DNA of 46,996 bases from the NCBI GenBank assembly GCA_029265155.1, contig JAJUJV010000003.1, forward strand, positions 1 through 46,996, in the 5' to 3' direction. Below are positions 25,740 through 35,800 of the stretch, one piece after another (the stretch's first letter is position 1; each line of letters begins with the position of its first letter). The stretch comes from Altererythrobacter sp. (GTDB taxonomy: Bacteria; Pseudomonadota; Alphaproteobacteria; Sphingomonadales; Sphingomonadaceae). The notes below the pieces were generated by a model, which was given only the letters and a program-made list of their open reading frames with translations, was not told where the DNA came from and did not search any database. A program made the translations under genes and the position numbers.

Positions 25740-27425
25740 CTATCGGCCCGGCGCATCTGCCTCGCGGCGGCCACGGCTTGGAGTTGCTTCGTAGACTTTC
25801 CGGCCGCCGATCCAGGTCTCCAGCACGCGGATGCGCCGCAAGGCAGCTGCATCGACATCGAGCGGGTCGGCATCGAGCACCAGGAAGTCTGCGCGTTCGC
25901 CGGGCGCAAGGCGGCCGAAGCGGCCTTCGGCGAAACCCGCCCAGGCCGCACCGGCGGTGTAGGCTGCCAATGCTTCTTCGATCGTCAGGCGCTGCTGCGG
26001 CTGCCAACCCCCGGCTGGTTCTCCGCTGGCGTCTTCGCGGCTGACCGCTGCAGCTAGTCCCGCGAACGGATCGGGCGCTTCCACGGGCGCGTCTGAGCCG
26101 AGGGCGAGGGCCGAGCCCGCCTCGTCGATCGTGCGCCATGCATACGCGCCCGTCAGGCGGTCCGGGCCGAGCCGGGCTTCTGCCATCAAGCGGTCGGAAG
26201 TCTGGTGCACCGGCTGCATTGAGGCGACGATGCCATGTCGGCCGAAGCGGGCGATGTCGGCAGGGTCGACCACTTGCGCGTGCTCGATGCGCCAGCGCCG
26301 ATCGCCGCGGTAGTCGCCCGACAGCTCGTCGATCGCGTCGAGCGCTTCGGCATTGGCGGCGTCACCGATCGCATGGATCGCCACCTGGTACCCTTCCATC
26401 GCCGCGCGGCTCATGTTGTTGCGGAGCTGCGTGCCGTTCATCAACGCGAGGCCGCGGTTGTTGGGATCGTCAGCATAAGCCGCCTTGAGCAGGGCTCCGC
26501 GCGAGCCGAGCGCCCCGTCGAGCACGAGTTTAAGCCCGTTCAGCCGCAGCCGGTCGTCATAGAGCCACTGGGTCGGCCCGGTGCCGCCGATCAGCGTCAT
26601 TTCCGGTACACTCGCGGCGTAAGCCATGATGCGAACGCGTAGGCGGCCCTCGTCGCCGGCGCGGCGGAAAGTCATCCAGTCTTCGATGGAGCTGCCCATG
26701 TCGGCGACGGCAGTCACGCCGCTGCGGACCAGCAGCTCCTGCGCCTCGTGCAGCGCCACATCGCGATCGGTCGCGCGGGGAGGTGGAACCTTGCTGGCGA
26801 CGAGGTCCATGGCCGCATCCACGAACACGCCCGAGGGCTCTCGGCCGCCCGGCAACCGCTCGATGCGTCCCCCGGCCGGATCGGCCGTGGCGGCGGTCAC
26901 ACCGGCAACGCTCAGCGCCGCAGAGTTGGCCCAGCCGGCATGGCCGTCCACTCGCTCCAGCCACACCGGGCGATCCGCCACCGCGGCGTCCAGTTCGGCG
27001 GCGGTCGGGAAACGGCCAAGGCCCCAGGCCTCCTGGTTCCAGCCGCGCCCGACGATCCATGGCCGCTCGGGATGAGCCGCTGCATAGTCGGCGATCTTCT
27101 GCTGCGCTTCGGCAAGGGTTCGAGTGTTGGAGAGATCGACCGTCAGGAGGCTGAGGCCCAGGCCCATCACGTGCACGTGCGAATCGATGATGCCGGGGAT
27201 GACGGTGCGGCCCCGACCGTCCTCGCGGTAGTCGGCGCGTGGCGCGCGCTCGCCTTCAGCTACGAGCTCGCGGACTTTGCCTCCGTCATCGATCAAAATC
27301 GCTTCGAAACGGGTGACCGTGCCGTTGCGATCGACGGTGATGCCGTTGACGTTGTCGATCAGGGTGTCGGCGAGAAGGGGTGTGGGGAAGAGCAGCGCCG
27401 CCGCTGCAAGCCAACCGGCCCTCAC
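25740..27425 (-). CDS. secreted amidohydrolase, YtcJ-like
   Basis: Metal-dependent hydrolase of the amidohydrolase 3 group, 561 residues from a GTG at 27425 preceded by GGAGG. This start gives a signal peptide (AGWLAAAALLFPTPLLA), so the enzyme is probably periplasmic. The HxH metal motif is in GIIDSHVHVMG. Further metal ligands are likely in AIHAIGDAAN and IEHAQVVDP, and the terminal aspartate in LALGSDAPVE. The C-terminal return to the beta sandwich (GERADFLVLDADPL) is typical. The substrate is unknown; relatives act on N-acyl or cyclic amides. The gene overlaps the stop codon of the upstream dehydrogenase by 4 nt (GTGA), so the two are co-translated. The open frame reaching back to 27887 is a shadow of that dehydrogenase. 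Confidence 0.88.
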   Translation of the reverse strand: MRAGWLAAAALLFPTPLLADTLIDNVNGITVDRNGTVTRFEAILIDDGGKVRELVAEGERAPRADYREDGRGRTVIPGIIDSHVHVMGLGLSLLTVDLSNTRTLAEAQQKIADYAAAHPERPWIVGRGWNQEAWGLGRFPTAAELDAAVADRPVWLERVDGHAGWANSAALSVAGVTAATADPAGGRIERLPGGREPSGVFVDAAMDLVASKVPPPRATDRDVALHEAQELLVRSGVTAVADMGSSIEDWMTFRRAGDEGRLRVRIMAYAASVPEMTLIGGTGPTQWLYDDRLRLNGLKLVLDGALGSRGALLKAAYADDPNNRGLALMNGTQLRNNMSRAAMEGYQVAIHAIGDAANAEALDAIDELSGDYRGDRRWRIEHAQVVDPADIARFGRHGIVASMQPVHQTSDRLMAEARLGPDRLTGAYAWRTIDEAGSALALGSDAPVEAPDPFAGLAAAVSREDASGEPAGGWQPQQRLTIEEALAAYTAGAAWAGFAEGRFGRLAPGERADFLVLDADPLDVDAAALRRIRVLETWIGGRKVYEATPSRGRREADAPGR

Positions 27426-28321
27426 GCGCCGACCTCCGGCAGGTGCCGGATCAGCGCGCTGGTGTCCTGCCGTCCGCCCCCGATCTCCTGGACATTGGCA
27501 TAATAGCCATCGACCTGCTGCGTCACCGGCAACTCCAGCCCGCGGGCCCGCGCTTCGGCAAGCGCAATGGCAAGGTCCTTGCGCATCCAGTCGATCGCGA
27601 AGCCGAAGTCGAACTGACCGGCTGCCATCGTCGCCCAACGGTTTTCCATCTGCCAGCTTTGCGCCGCGCCGCCTGAAATGGCTTCGAGAACCTTTTCCAG
27701 ATCGAGTTCCGCCGCCTGGGCGAAGCGCATGCCTTCGGAGAGGCCCGCGAGCACGCCGGCAATGCAGATTTGGTTGACCGCTTTCGTCGCCTGTCCGGCG
27801 CCGGCCTCTCCAACATGGACGATGCGGGCGGCGTAAGCCTCCAGTACCGGCCGCGCGGCGTCCATCGCTTCTGCGCTCCCGCCGCACATCGCCGAGAGCT
27901 TGCCGTTCTCCGCACCCGATTGCCCGCCGGACACCGGGGCGTCGAGCGCCAACACGCCCGCGCGCTCGGCCTCCTGCGCAATGCGCCGGGCGATACCTGG
28001 TGACACCGTGGTATGGTCGACGAACAGCGCGCCCGGGCGCATCGCGGTCAGCGCGCCCGTATCGCCCAGCATCACTTCAGCCAGGTCGGCATCGTTCCCA
28101 ACGCAGGTCAGCACGACGTCCTGCCCCTCGGCCGCTTTCCGCGGAGTCGCTGCCGAGGCGACGGCGAGTCCTTCTGCGGCATGGCGCTCCAGCCATGCCT
28201 CGGCCTTGGCCGCTGTGCGATTGTAGACGGTCACCCGGTGTCCTGCCCGGGCCAAATGTGCCGCCATCGGCGCGCCCATGACGCCGAGGCCGAGGAATGC
28301 GATGCGCTTGGGTTCAGTCAT
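27422..28321 (-). CDS. beta-hydroxyacid dehydrogenase, 3-hydroxyisobutyrate dehydrogenase-like
   Basis: NAD(P)-dependent enzyme of 299 residues. The N-terminal Rossmann motif GLGVMGAPM is at 11-19, the substrate loop DAPVSGG at 127-133, and the catalytic lysine is K180 in GQATKAVNQ. R35 after the second strand (VYNRTAAKA) suggests NADP preference. The family includes 3-hydroxyisobutyrate, tartronate semialdehyde and succinic semialdehyde reductases. The exact substrate is not certain. It is divergent from ilvA across 91 bp and is followed by the amidohydrolase with a 4-nt overlap. Confidence 0.88.
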   Translation of the reverse strand: MTEPKRIAFLGLGVMGAPMAAHLARAGHRVTVYNRTAAKAEAWLERHAAEGLAVASAATPRKAAEGQDVVLTCVGNDADLAEVMLGDTGALTAMRPGALFVDHTTVSPGIARRIAQEAERAGVLALDAPVSGGQSGAENGKLSAMCGGSAEAMDAARPVLEAYAARIVHVGEAGAGQATKAVNQICIAGVLAGLSEGMRFAQAAELDLEKVLEAISGGAAQSWQMENRWATMAAGQFDFGFAIDWMRKDLAIALAEARARGLELPVTQQVDGYYANVQEIGGGRQDTSALIRHLPEVGA

Positions 28322-28412
28322 CCGCCTGCACCTGCCGTCTTGCGCGGTTCAAAGCAATCGTTGCTGCGGCGGCATTTCCCTTGGACGCGGTTTTCAGTTA
28401 CGGCGCGCGCCC

Positions 28413-29663
28413 ATGACCGGGACGGGAACGATCGAAGTGAGCGAGGACCAGGCGACTCTCGACGTGGACGATGTGCGTGCGGCTGCCGAGCGGATTGTCG
28501 GCGCCGTCGTGCGGACGCCGACGATGCACAGCAAGACCTTGTCGAAAATCACCGGCGCCGAGATCTGGCTCAAGTTCGAAAACCAGCAGTTCACCGCCGC
28601 CTATAAAGAACGCGGCGCCCTCAACGCGCTGCTGATGATGGGCGAGGAGCAGCGCGCACGCGGCGTCATTGCCGCTTCCGCCGGCAACCACTCGCAGGGC
28701 CTGTCTTATCACGGTTCCCGTCTCGGCGTCCCGGTCACTATCGTCATGCCGCGCACGACCCCCACAGTTAAGGTCATGCAGACGGAATCCGTCGGCGGCA
28801 AAGTCGTGCTCGAGGGCGAGAACTTCGACGAAGCCTATGCTTTCGCCCGCAGCATGGAAAAGCAACTCTGCCTCACTTTCGTCCATCCCTTCGATGATCC
28901 CAAAGTCGCGGCCGGGCAGGGCACGGTTGCGCTGGAGATGATCGAGGACGCACCCGAGATAGAGACGCTCGTCGTGCCGATCGGCGGCGGGGGGCTGATC
29001 TCCGGCATGGGCACGGTCGCCAAGGCGCACCAGCCCCCGCTCGAAGTCATCGGTGTACAGGCGCAGCTCTACCCTTCCGCCTACAGCCGCTACAAGGGTG
29101 AGGACCTGCCGTGTGGCGGGGACACGCTGGCGGAAGGCATTGCGGTCAAAGAACCGGGCGTGTTCACGTCCCGCATCATCCGCGACGTGGTTGATGACAT
29201 CCTGCTCGTCGATGAATCCCACCTCGAGGAGGCCGTTAGCCTGCTGCTGCAGATCGAGAAGACGGTGGTCGAGGGCGCCGGCGCCGCGGGCCTTGCCGCC
29301 GTTCTTGCGCACCGGGAGCGCTTTGCCGGAAAGAAGCTCGGCCTGGTGCTGTGCGGGGGCAACATCGACACGCGGCTATTGGCGAACGTGCTGCTGCGCG
29401 ATCTGGCCCGGTCCGGCCGCTTGGCTCGCTTGCGCATCTCGCTTCAGGATCGACCCGGCGCGCTGCTCAAGGTGATGCACGAGTTCGACGCGCACAACGT
29501 CAATATCCTCGAGATCTACCATCAGCGCATCTTCACCAATCTGCCGGCTAAGGGCCTGATCACCGACATCGAGTGCGAGGCGCGCGACCGCGAGCAGCTC
29601 GACAAGCTCGTCGCGGCGCTGCGTGGGCGCGGCTATGCGGTCAGCCAGGCCGAGCTAAACTAA
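28413..29663 (+). CDS. ilvA: threonine ammonia-lyase with ACT domain
   Basis: PLP enzyme that deaminates threonine to 2-oxobutyrate, the first step of isoleucine synthesis, 416 residues. The PLP lysine is K65 in AAYKERGAL, the phosphate-binding SAGNHSQG lies at 89-96, and the glycine loop PIGGGGLISG follows. A single ACT domain from about residue 335 (RISLQDRPGALLKVM) suggests amino-acid feedback. This short form with one ACT domain is common in alphaproteobacteria. The ATG at 28413 is preceded by TTAC and a run of GC rather than a Shine-Dalgarno sequence. The open frame upstream of it has no family features. Confidence 0.93.
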   Translation: MTGTGTIEVSEDQATLDVDDVRAAAERIVGAVVRTPTMHSKTLSKITGAEIWLKFENQQFTAAYKERGALNALLMMGEEQRARGVIAASAGNHSQGLSYHGSRLGVPVTIVMPRTTPTVKVMQTESVGGKVVLEGENFDEAYAFARSMEKQLCLTFVHPFDDPKVAAGQGTVALEMIEDAPEIETLVVPIGGGGLISGMGTVAKAHQPPLEVIGVQAQLYPSAYSRYKGEDLPCGGDTLAEGIAVKEPGVFTSRIIRDVVDDILLVDESHLEEAVSLLLQIEKTVVEGAGAAGLAAVLAHRERFAGKKLGLVLCGGNIDTRLLANVLLRDLARSGRLARLRISLQDRPGALLKVMHEFDAHNVNILEIYHQRIFTNLPAKGLITDIECEARDREQLDKLVAALRGRGYAVSQAELN

Positions 29664-29702
29664 GCACCCACCGCCTGTTCCAGATCGGAGCGGTTAACGA
29701 TT

Positions 29703-29717
29703 TGCCGACCCTCGGCA
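29703..29717. repeat. short inverted repeat between ilvA and bpt
   Basis: TGCCGA and TCGGCA form a 6-bp stem with a CCC loop 40 nt after the ilvA stop codon. No T run follows, so its value as a terminator is doubtful. Confidence 0.3.
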
Positions 29718-29841
29718 GCAAGAATCCGCCTGCCATCCACCAAAATAGTGGTTAATGGTCTTTCGCTCTGGCACCTTGCGGACGTACGGTCGTTCTCAAG
29801 ATGCCGCTTGGATCGATTTGAGTGAGAGGCCCGCCCGCGCC

Positions 29842-30693
29842 GTGACCGCCCCGGTTCGTTTTCCGCGCTTTTTCGTGACGAGCCCCGCGGCGTGTCCGTA
29901 CCTGCCCGGTCGCACGGAACGGAAAGTGTTCACCGAGCTCAAGGGGCCTCACGCCGAAGCGCTGAACGACGCGCTCGGCCGCATCGGCTTCCGCCGCAGC
30001 CAGACCGTCGCTTACCGGCCGAGCTGTCTCGATTGCCAGGCCTGTGTCTCGGTGCGAGTTGTCGCGCAGGAGTTTGCGCCGTCGAATGCGCAGCGCCGGA
30101 CCATGCGCCAGAACGACGATCTGGTTGTCACCGAATGCCGCCCCTGGGCGACCACCGAGCAGTTCGAATTGCTCCAGCGCTACCTCGCCAGCCGGCACCC
30201 CGGTGGCGGCATGGCTGCGATGGACGAAATCGATTACGCGGACATGGTGGAACACACGGCCGTTTCCAGCTTTGTAGTAGAATATAGGGAGCCCTCACCG
30301 GACGGGGGGCAGGGCCGCTTGGTCGGTGCCTGCCTGACGGATCGGCAGGGGGACGGGTTGTCGATGATTTACAGCTTCTACGACCCGGAACATGAGGCGC
30401 GAACCGGGCTTGGGAACTACATCATTCTCGATCATATCCGACGCGCGGCGGATGCAGGGCTGCCTTACGTGTATCTCGGCTATTGGGTCGAGGGGTCGCA
30501 GCGCATGCAGTACAAGATCCGCTACCGTCCGCTCGAACGGCTCGGACCGACCGGATGGCGGCGTTTCTCCGCTGCTGAGCAGACCGCTCTCATCGAAGCC
30601 GTGTCCGCCGCTCGGCGTGACGAAACCCTATGTGTCGAAGGCGGAAGTAAGGACGGGGCTCCTGGCGGACAGCGGCAGTACAAGCTGGCCTAG
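29842..30693 (+). CDS. bpt: aspartate/glutamate leucyltransferase (Bpt)
   Basis: N-end-rule enzyme that adds leucine from leucyl-tRNA to proteins starting with Asp or Glu, marking them for ClpSAP. The GTG at 29842 places the conserved core right after the start ([10 protein letters not shown], then CPYLPGR at 18-24). An ATG at 29755 would add 29 residues. [13 protein letters not shown] and [20 protein letters not shown] are typical. From the GTG it has 283 residues, somewhat longer than the roughly 240-255 I recall for the family. The extra part is a C-terminal tail after [10 protein letters not shown] that overlaps the start of tamA by 77 nt. Confidence 0.9.
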   Translation: MTAPVRFPRFFVTSPAACPYLPGRTERKVFTELKGPHAEALNDALGRIGFRRSQTVAYRPSCLDCQACVSVRVVAQEFAPSNAQRRTMRQNDDLVVTECRPWATTEQFELLQRYLASRHPGGGMAAMDEIDYADMVEHTAVSSFVVEYREPSPDGGQGRLVGACLTDRQGDGLSMIYSFYDPEHEARTGLGNYIILDHIRRAADAGLPYVYLGYWVEGSQRMQYKIRYRPLERLGPTGWRRFSAAEQTALIEAVSAARRDETLCVEGGSKDGAPGGQRQYKLA

Positions 30694-32818
30694 GCTTCGC
30701 CGCCGGCTCGTCGCTTTGGCGGCGTCCACATCTATCATCTGCTCGCCAGTCGCCGCTCAGGACGCGGAGGCGCTGCCGACGCTCGAGGAGTTGATCCCCG
30801 ACGAAGCGGTGGCCGACCCTGAAGGATGGGCCGCCCAAGGCGTCCCCGCCGATGCTGCGTCTCAAGAAGCCGCTCCGGAACTCGACGCCTCCTCGCCGCT
30901 GGACGAGCTTTCCGACGTCGATCTCCCCTGGCCCGAGAACGAGGAACTGCCGCAGATCGCGCCGCTCGAACCGGAAGAGGACATCCAGTTCGCCGACTTC
31001 GAGGAGGTCGTGCCGCAAGTCGAGCTGGGGGACGAAGACAGGATTTCGGACGAGCTCGTCCTCGTCTTCCCGCGCGAGCGGGCGCTGTTCCCCTACCACG
31101 AGGAGTTCCTCGACCGCTTCGAAGCGCTGTCCACCGTCGAAGAGCTGGACGACGACGGCAATGTCGCTCGGCTAGCCGCGCAATCGCGCGCCGACGAGGA
31201 CCTGCTCAACCGCATGCTGCGGGTCTACGGCTACTACGACGCGCTCGTGTTCCGCTCGGTCGGCGAACTTACGCCGGGCGAGGACAACACTGAGCAACGC
31301 CCGACAGTCCGCTTCGACATCATACCCGGCACTCAGTATCGTTTCGGCGCGATCGACCTCGGGAACCTCGCTGCGGCCGGCGCCGATTACGCGATGCTGC
31401 GCGACACCTTCGAGATCCAGACGGGCGACCCGCTGCTCGCCGACAAGATCGTCGAAGAGCGCTACGATCTCGATTTGGCGATCGGCGAGAGCGGCTATCC
31501 GTTCGCGCGGATCGAAGAGCCCGAGCTGCTGGTCGATCACGCCCGCACCGAAGGCGACCTGACCATGCCGGTCGAGCCGGGCGGCAAGTACCGCTTCGGC
31601 AGGGTGACCAGCAACATGCCCGAGTTCCTGTCGGGCGAACACCTTACCGATATCGCAAGGTTCGACCCGGGCGACCTCTATCAGCGCAGCCTAGAGCTCG
31701 ATTTGCGCCGGGCGATCCTCGCCACCGGACTGGTCCAGAGCGTCACGCTGACTCCGGTCGAGACGGCGCCGCCGGCGAACGGCGAGCCGGGCACGGTCGA
31801 CATCGCGGCGGAAATCGCGCCGGCACGGCTGCGTACGATTGCCGGCCGCGTCGGCTACGGCACCGGCGAGGGCTTCAAGGTCGAAGGGATGTGGGAACAC
31901 CGCAACCTGTTCCCGCCCGAAGGCATGCTGCGCGTCCGCGGCATCCTCGGCACGGCGGAGCAGCTCGCCGGCGTCACGTTCCGCAAGAACAACTTCGGCG
32001 GCCGCGACAAGATCCTGACGGTCGACGCCTTCGCCAGCACGATCGACTACGGACCCTTCGATGCCCGCACCGTGTCGCTGGTCGGCAACTACGAGCGGGT
32101 CAGCACGATCCAGTTCCAGAAGCCGTTCAGTTGGTCGGTTGGCCTCGAGCTGGTGGCGACCGGCGAGCGCGAAGCCGATGCCGACGGTAATCTCGGCCCG
32201 CGCCAAACCTACTTCATCGGCGCGGTTCCTCTCTATGCGCAGTTCGACACCTCGGACGACCTGCTCGATCCCCGTCGCGGCTTCCGTATCAGCTCGCGCC
32301 TATCGCCCGAGGTTTCGCGCACCAACGGGGTGGAGAGCTTCTACCTGCGCGGTGAGGTGCTCGGCTCGTACTATCTGCCGGTCAGCGACAACATCGTGAT
32401 CGCGTCGCGCGCGCGCTTCGCCAGCATCCCCGGAGCGCCCGTGTCGGCGATCGCCCCGTCGCGGCGGCTTTATGCCGGCGGCGGCGGCTCGGTCCGCGGC
32501 TATTCCTACAAGGGGATCGGCCCGCGCAACAGCCTGGGCGATCCCACCGGCGGCCGCTCGCTGACCGAGCTTTCGGTCGAAGCGCGTATCCGCACCGGAC
32601 TGCTGGGCGGGGCGCTTGGCATCGTCCCGTTCGTCGACGCGGGCACCGTGGGTGAGGACGCAACGCCCGGCTTCGACGAGATCAAGATCGGCGCCGGTAT
32701 CGGCGCCCGCTATCACACCAGCTTCGGCCCGCTGCGGATCGATTTGGGTGTGCCGCTCAACCCCGGCCCGAACGATCCTAAGTTCGGCGTCTATGTCGGC
32801 CTCGGGCAGGCGTTCTGA
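30617..32818 (+). CDS. tamA: outer-membrane translocation and assembly protein TamA
   Basis: Omp85-family barrel of the TAM complex, 733 residues from the GTG at 30617. That start lies inside bpt but is the one closest to the signal peptide ([21 protein letters not shown] region). No ATG, GTG or TTG between it and the signal would keep it complete. An acidic, low-complexity segment precedes the POTRA-like region (about 110-400). The C-terminal barrel carries the diagnostic lid-loop motif [17 protein letters not shown] and ends in GQAF. tamB follows with a 1-nt overlap. Confidence 0.92.
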   Translation: MTKPYVSKAEVRTGLLADSGSTSWPRLRRRLVALAASTSIICSPVAAQDAEALPTLEELIPDEAVADPEGWAAQGVPADAASQEAAPELDASSPLDELSDVDLPWPENEELPQIAPLEPEEDIQFADFEEVVPQVELGDEDRISDELVLVFPRERALFPYHEEFLDRFEALSTVEELDDDGNVARLAAQSRADEDLLNRMLRVYGYYDALVFRSVGELTPGEDNTEQRPTVRFDIIPGTQYRFGAIDLGNLAAAGADYAMLRDTFEIQTGDPLLADKIVEERYDLDLAIGESGYPFARIEEPELLVDHARTEGDLTMPVEPGGKYRFGRVTSNMPEFLSGEHLTDIARFDPGDLYQRSLELDLRRAILATGLVQSVTLTPVETAPPANGEPGTVDIAAEIAPARLRTIAGRVGYGTGEGFKVEGMWEHRNLFPPEGMLRVRGILGTAEQLAGVTFRKNNFGGRDKILTVDAFASTIDYGPFDARTVSLVGNYERVSTIQFQKPFSWSVGLELVATGEREADADGNLGPRQTYFIGAVPLYAQFDTSDDLLDPRRGFRISSRLSPEVSRTNGVESFYLRGEVLGSYYLPVSDNIVIASRARFASIPGAPVSAIAPSRRLYAGGGGSVRGYSYKGIGPRNSLGDPTGGRSLTELSVEARIRTGLLGGALGIVPFVDAGTVGEDATPGFDEIKIGAGIGARYHTSFGPLRIDLGVPLNPGPNDPKFGVYVGLGQAF

Positions 32819-35800
32819 TGGCTGAAGAAGTGATCGCCCCCGCGATGGTAGACGCTGAGGAGCCGCGCCGCCGCGGCGTTTCCTCTCGGGTGCTGCGCTG
32901 GGTCGGAGGCGCCTTGCTCGCGCTCCTGGCGCTGATTGCGCTCGCCGTTGCCTGGCTGCACACCAGCTCGGGCCGCGATTTCATCGTCGAGCAGATCGCC
33001 AAGGTCGCGCCGGCGTCGGGCCTGAAGGTATCGGTCGGGCGGATCGAGGGGTCGGTGTTGTGGAGCGCCACGCTGTACGACGTCGAATTCCGCGACGCGA
33101 ACAACAAGCTGTTCCTCGAAGTCCCCGAGGTCGATCTTAACTGGCGACCGATCAAGTTCCTGTTCACCGGTCTGGACGTGCGCCACTTGGTGCTGACCGG
33201 CGGCACGCTCCACGCCGCTCCGGAACTGCTGCCCGGCGATCCCGACGCGCCGATCCTGCCTGACTTCGACATCCGCGTGGACCGGCTGGTGGTGGATGAC
33301 CTGCGCGTTGCCGAAGGAATGCTCGGTGACGAGCGGATGATCGACTTTCAGGCGCGCGCCGACGTGCGCGACGGGCGGGTTTTGCTCGACGCCAACGGCC
33401 AATTCGGGGGCGGCGATCGCCTCCGGGCCCTGATCGACGCCTTCCCCGACGGGGACCGCTTCAACATTGACCTCGATTACCGCGCTCCCGCCGGCGGGCT
33501 CCTCGCCACGATGATGGGCGCAGAAGAGGACGTGCGCGCCCGCATCCTCGGCAATGGCGACTGGGACGCGTGGAACGGCTCGTTCGTCGTCAACCAAGGC
33601 GGCACGCCGATAGCCGCGTTCCGGCTCTACAACCGAGAAGGCCGCTACAAGATCGTCGGACAGGCACGGCCTGAGGATTATCTGACCGGCCTGCCGGCTG
33701 CAGCGCTCGGCGAGGTCGTCTCGCTCGCCGCTGTCGGCACGCTCGAAGACAGCATTCTCGACGGCACACTCGCTGTGCGTGGCCGCGGTATCGCGCTCGA
33801 CGGGGAGGGGGCGATCGACCTTGCTGACAACGCTTTCGAAGCGCTGCAGCTTCAGGCAATCCTGCTCGACAACCAGCTGTTCGGCCCCGGCCTCACGCTC
33901 GACAATGCGGTTGCGCGCGTCACGCTTGACGGCTCGTTCAGCAACCTCGCTGCGCCGGTCGAGCTGTCGATCGGTGAACTCAATGCCGGTGGCACCCGGC
34001 TGATCGGTATCGCCCAGCGCGGCACCGTCACTTACGACGGAACACGCTGGACTTTGCCGCTGGATGCCAGCGTCCGTCGGATCGTCAGCGGTAACGCCAT
34101 CGCCGATCCGCGGCTGGTGAACGGCACGCTGCAGGGTACCCTCGTCCTCTCGGGCGACCGGCTGCTGTCGGACGATCTCGCGCTGCGCTTCCCCGGCCTC
34201 TGGGCCAATTTGACGTTGCGCGGCGACATCGCCCGCGGCGGCTATGCGCTGGCCGGCCCAGTCGAGGCGCGAGGCATCGCGCTCGAGAACCTCGGCACGA
34301 TCGATGCCGGAGGCAAGATCCGCTTCATGATCGGCAACGGCGTCCCCTGGCGGCTCGCCGCCAACTTCACTGGCCGCATGCCGCGTGTAACCAATGCTAC
34401 GCTCGCCAACGTCGCCGGCTCGAACATCCGCTTCGACGGCTCGGTCGTTCTCGGCGCCGGTCGGCCGATCGTCTTCGACAACACCCGCCTGCGCGCCAGC
34501 AAGCTCGCGCTGACGCTCGACGGTAGCATAGACGATGCCCGCACGACGCTGGCCGGCGCCGGCCGCCACGTCGATTATGGGGCTTTCACGGTCGAAGCGA
34601 CCCTCGCCGATGACGGGCCGCGCGCCACGCTCGTCTTTGCCAGCCCGCTCCCGGCCGCGGGCCTGCAGGACGTGCGTGTCGCGCTTGAGCCTACTCCAGA
34701 CGGCTTCCGTATCGAAACGGAAGGCCAATCGATGCTCGGCCCGTTCGACGGCGTGGTCAACTTGGTCATGCCCGCCGGCGGACCTGTACAGATCGGGATC
34801 GAGCGGCTCGATGTCTGGCGGACCTCGATCACCGGCGATTTGACGCTGGGTGAGGGCGCCATAGTCGGAGACCTGCGCCTGGCGGGTGGCGGCGTGAACG
34901 GCACCATCGCGCTGCTGCCGCGCAATGGCGGGCAGGGCTTCGATGTCGCGCTCACCGCCAACCAGGCAACGTTCCCCGGGCCCACTCCGATCGCGATCAA
35001 CCAGGCGACGATCAACGCCAGCGGCTTCTTCGCCGACGGCAACTCGACAATAACCGGAACCGTTCGCGCTGCCGGCATCAATTACGGCACGCTGTTCATC
35101 GGTCGGCTCGCCGCCAATGCGGAAGTAATCAACGGAGAGGGCAGCTTCCAGGCCGCGCTCACCGGGCGCCGCGGCAGCCGCTTCAGCCTGCAACTCGCCG
35201 GCAATGTCGCTTCCGACCGCATCGCCGTCGCGGCTCGCGGCGAGTATGCTGGGCGCGACATCGTGATGCCGCGCCGCGCGGTCCTGCTCAAGACCGAGGA
35301 CGGCGGCTGGGAACTGCAGAAGAGCCAGCTCAGCTTCGGCGACGGCTTCGTCATTGCCGAAGGCCGTTTCGGTGGTGAGGCGCCGGCGCAGGGCCGGGTC
35401 AGCCTCGCCCAGATGCCGCTGTCGCTGGTCGATCTCTTTGCCGGCGAGATGGGCCTCGGCGGGACGGTCTCGGGCATCATCGACTTCGGCACCGGACCTG
35501 GCGGCCAGCCGGTCGGCGAAGCGCGGGTCATGATCGACAATCTGACCCGTTCGGGGTTGGTCCTGTCCTCGCGGCCGATCGATCTGGCGCTGGTCGGGCG
35601 GCTCACTGCGAATCAACTGGCTGCTCGCTCGGTAATCCAGGACCAGGGACAAACGCGCGGCCGGTTGCAGGCTCGGATCAACATGCCCGCAGACGGCGCC
35701 TTCATGGACCGGATTTTTGCCGGCGACCTCTTCGCTCAACTGCGCTTCCAGGGCCCCGCGGACGCACTGTGGCGTCTCGCCGCGATCGACCTGATCGACA

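Noticed and set aside
27426..27887. N-terminal extension of the amidohydrolase frame
   Set aside because: It is antiphase to the dehydrogenase, and the GTG at 27425 with GGAGG and a signal peptide is a far better start.
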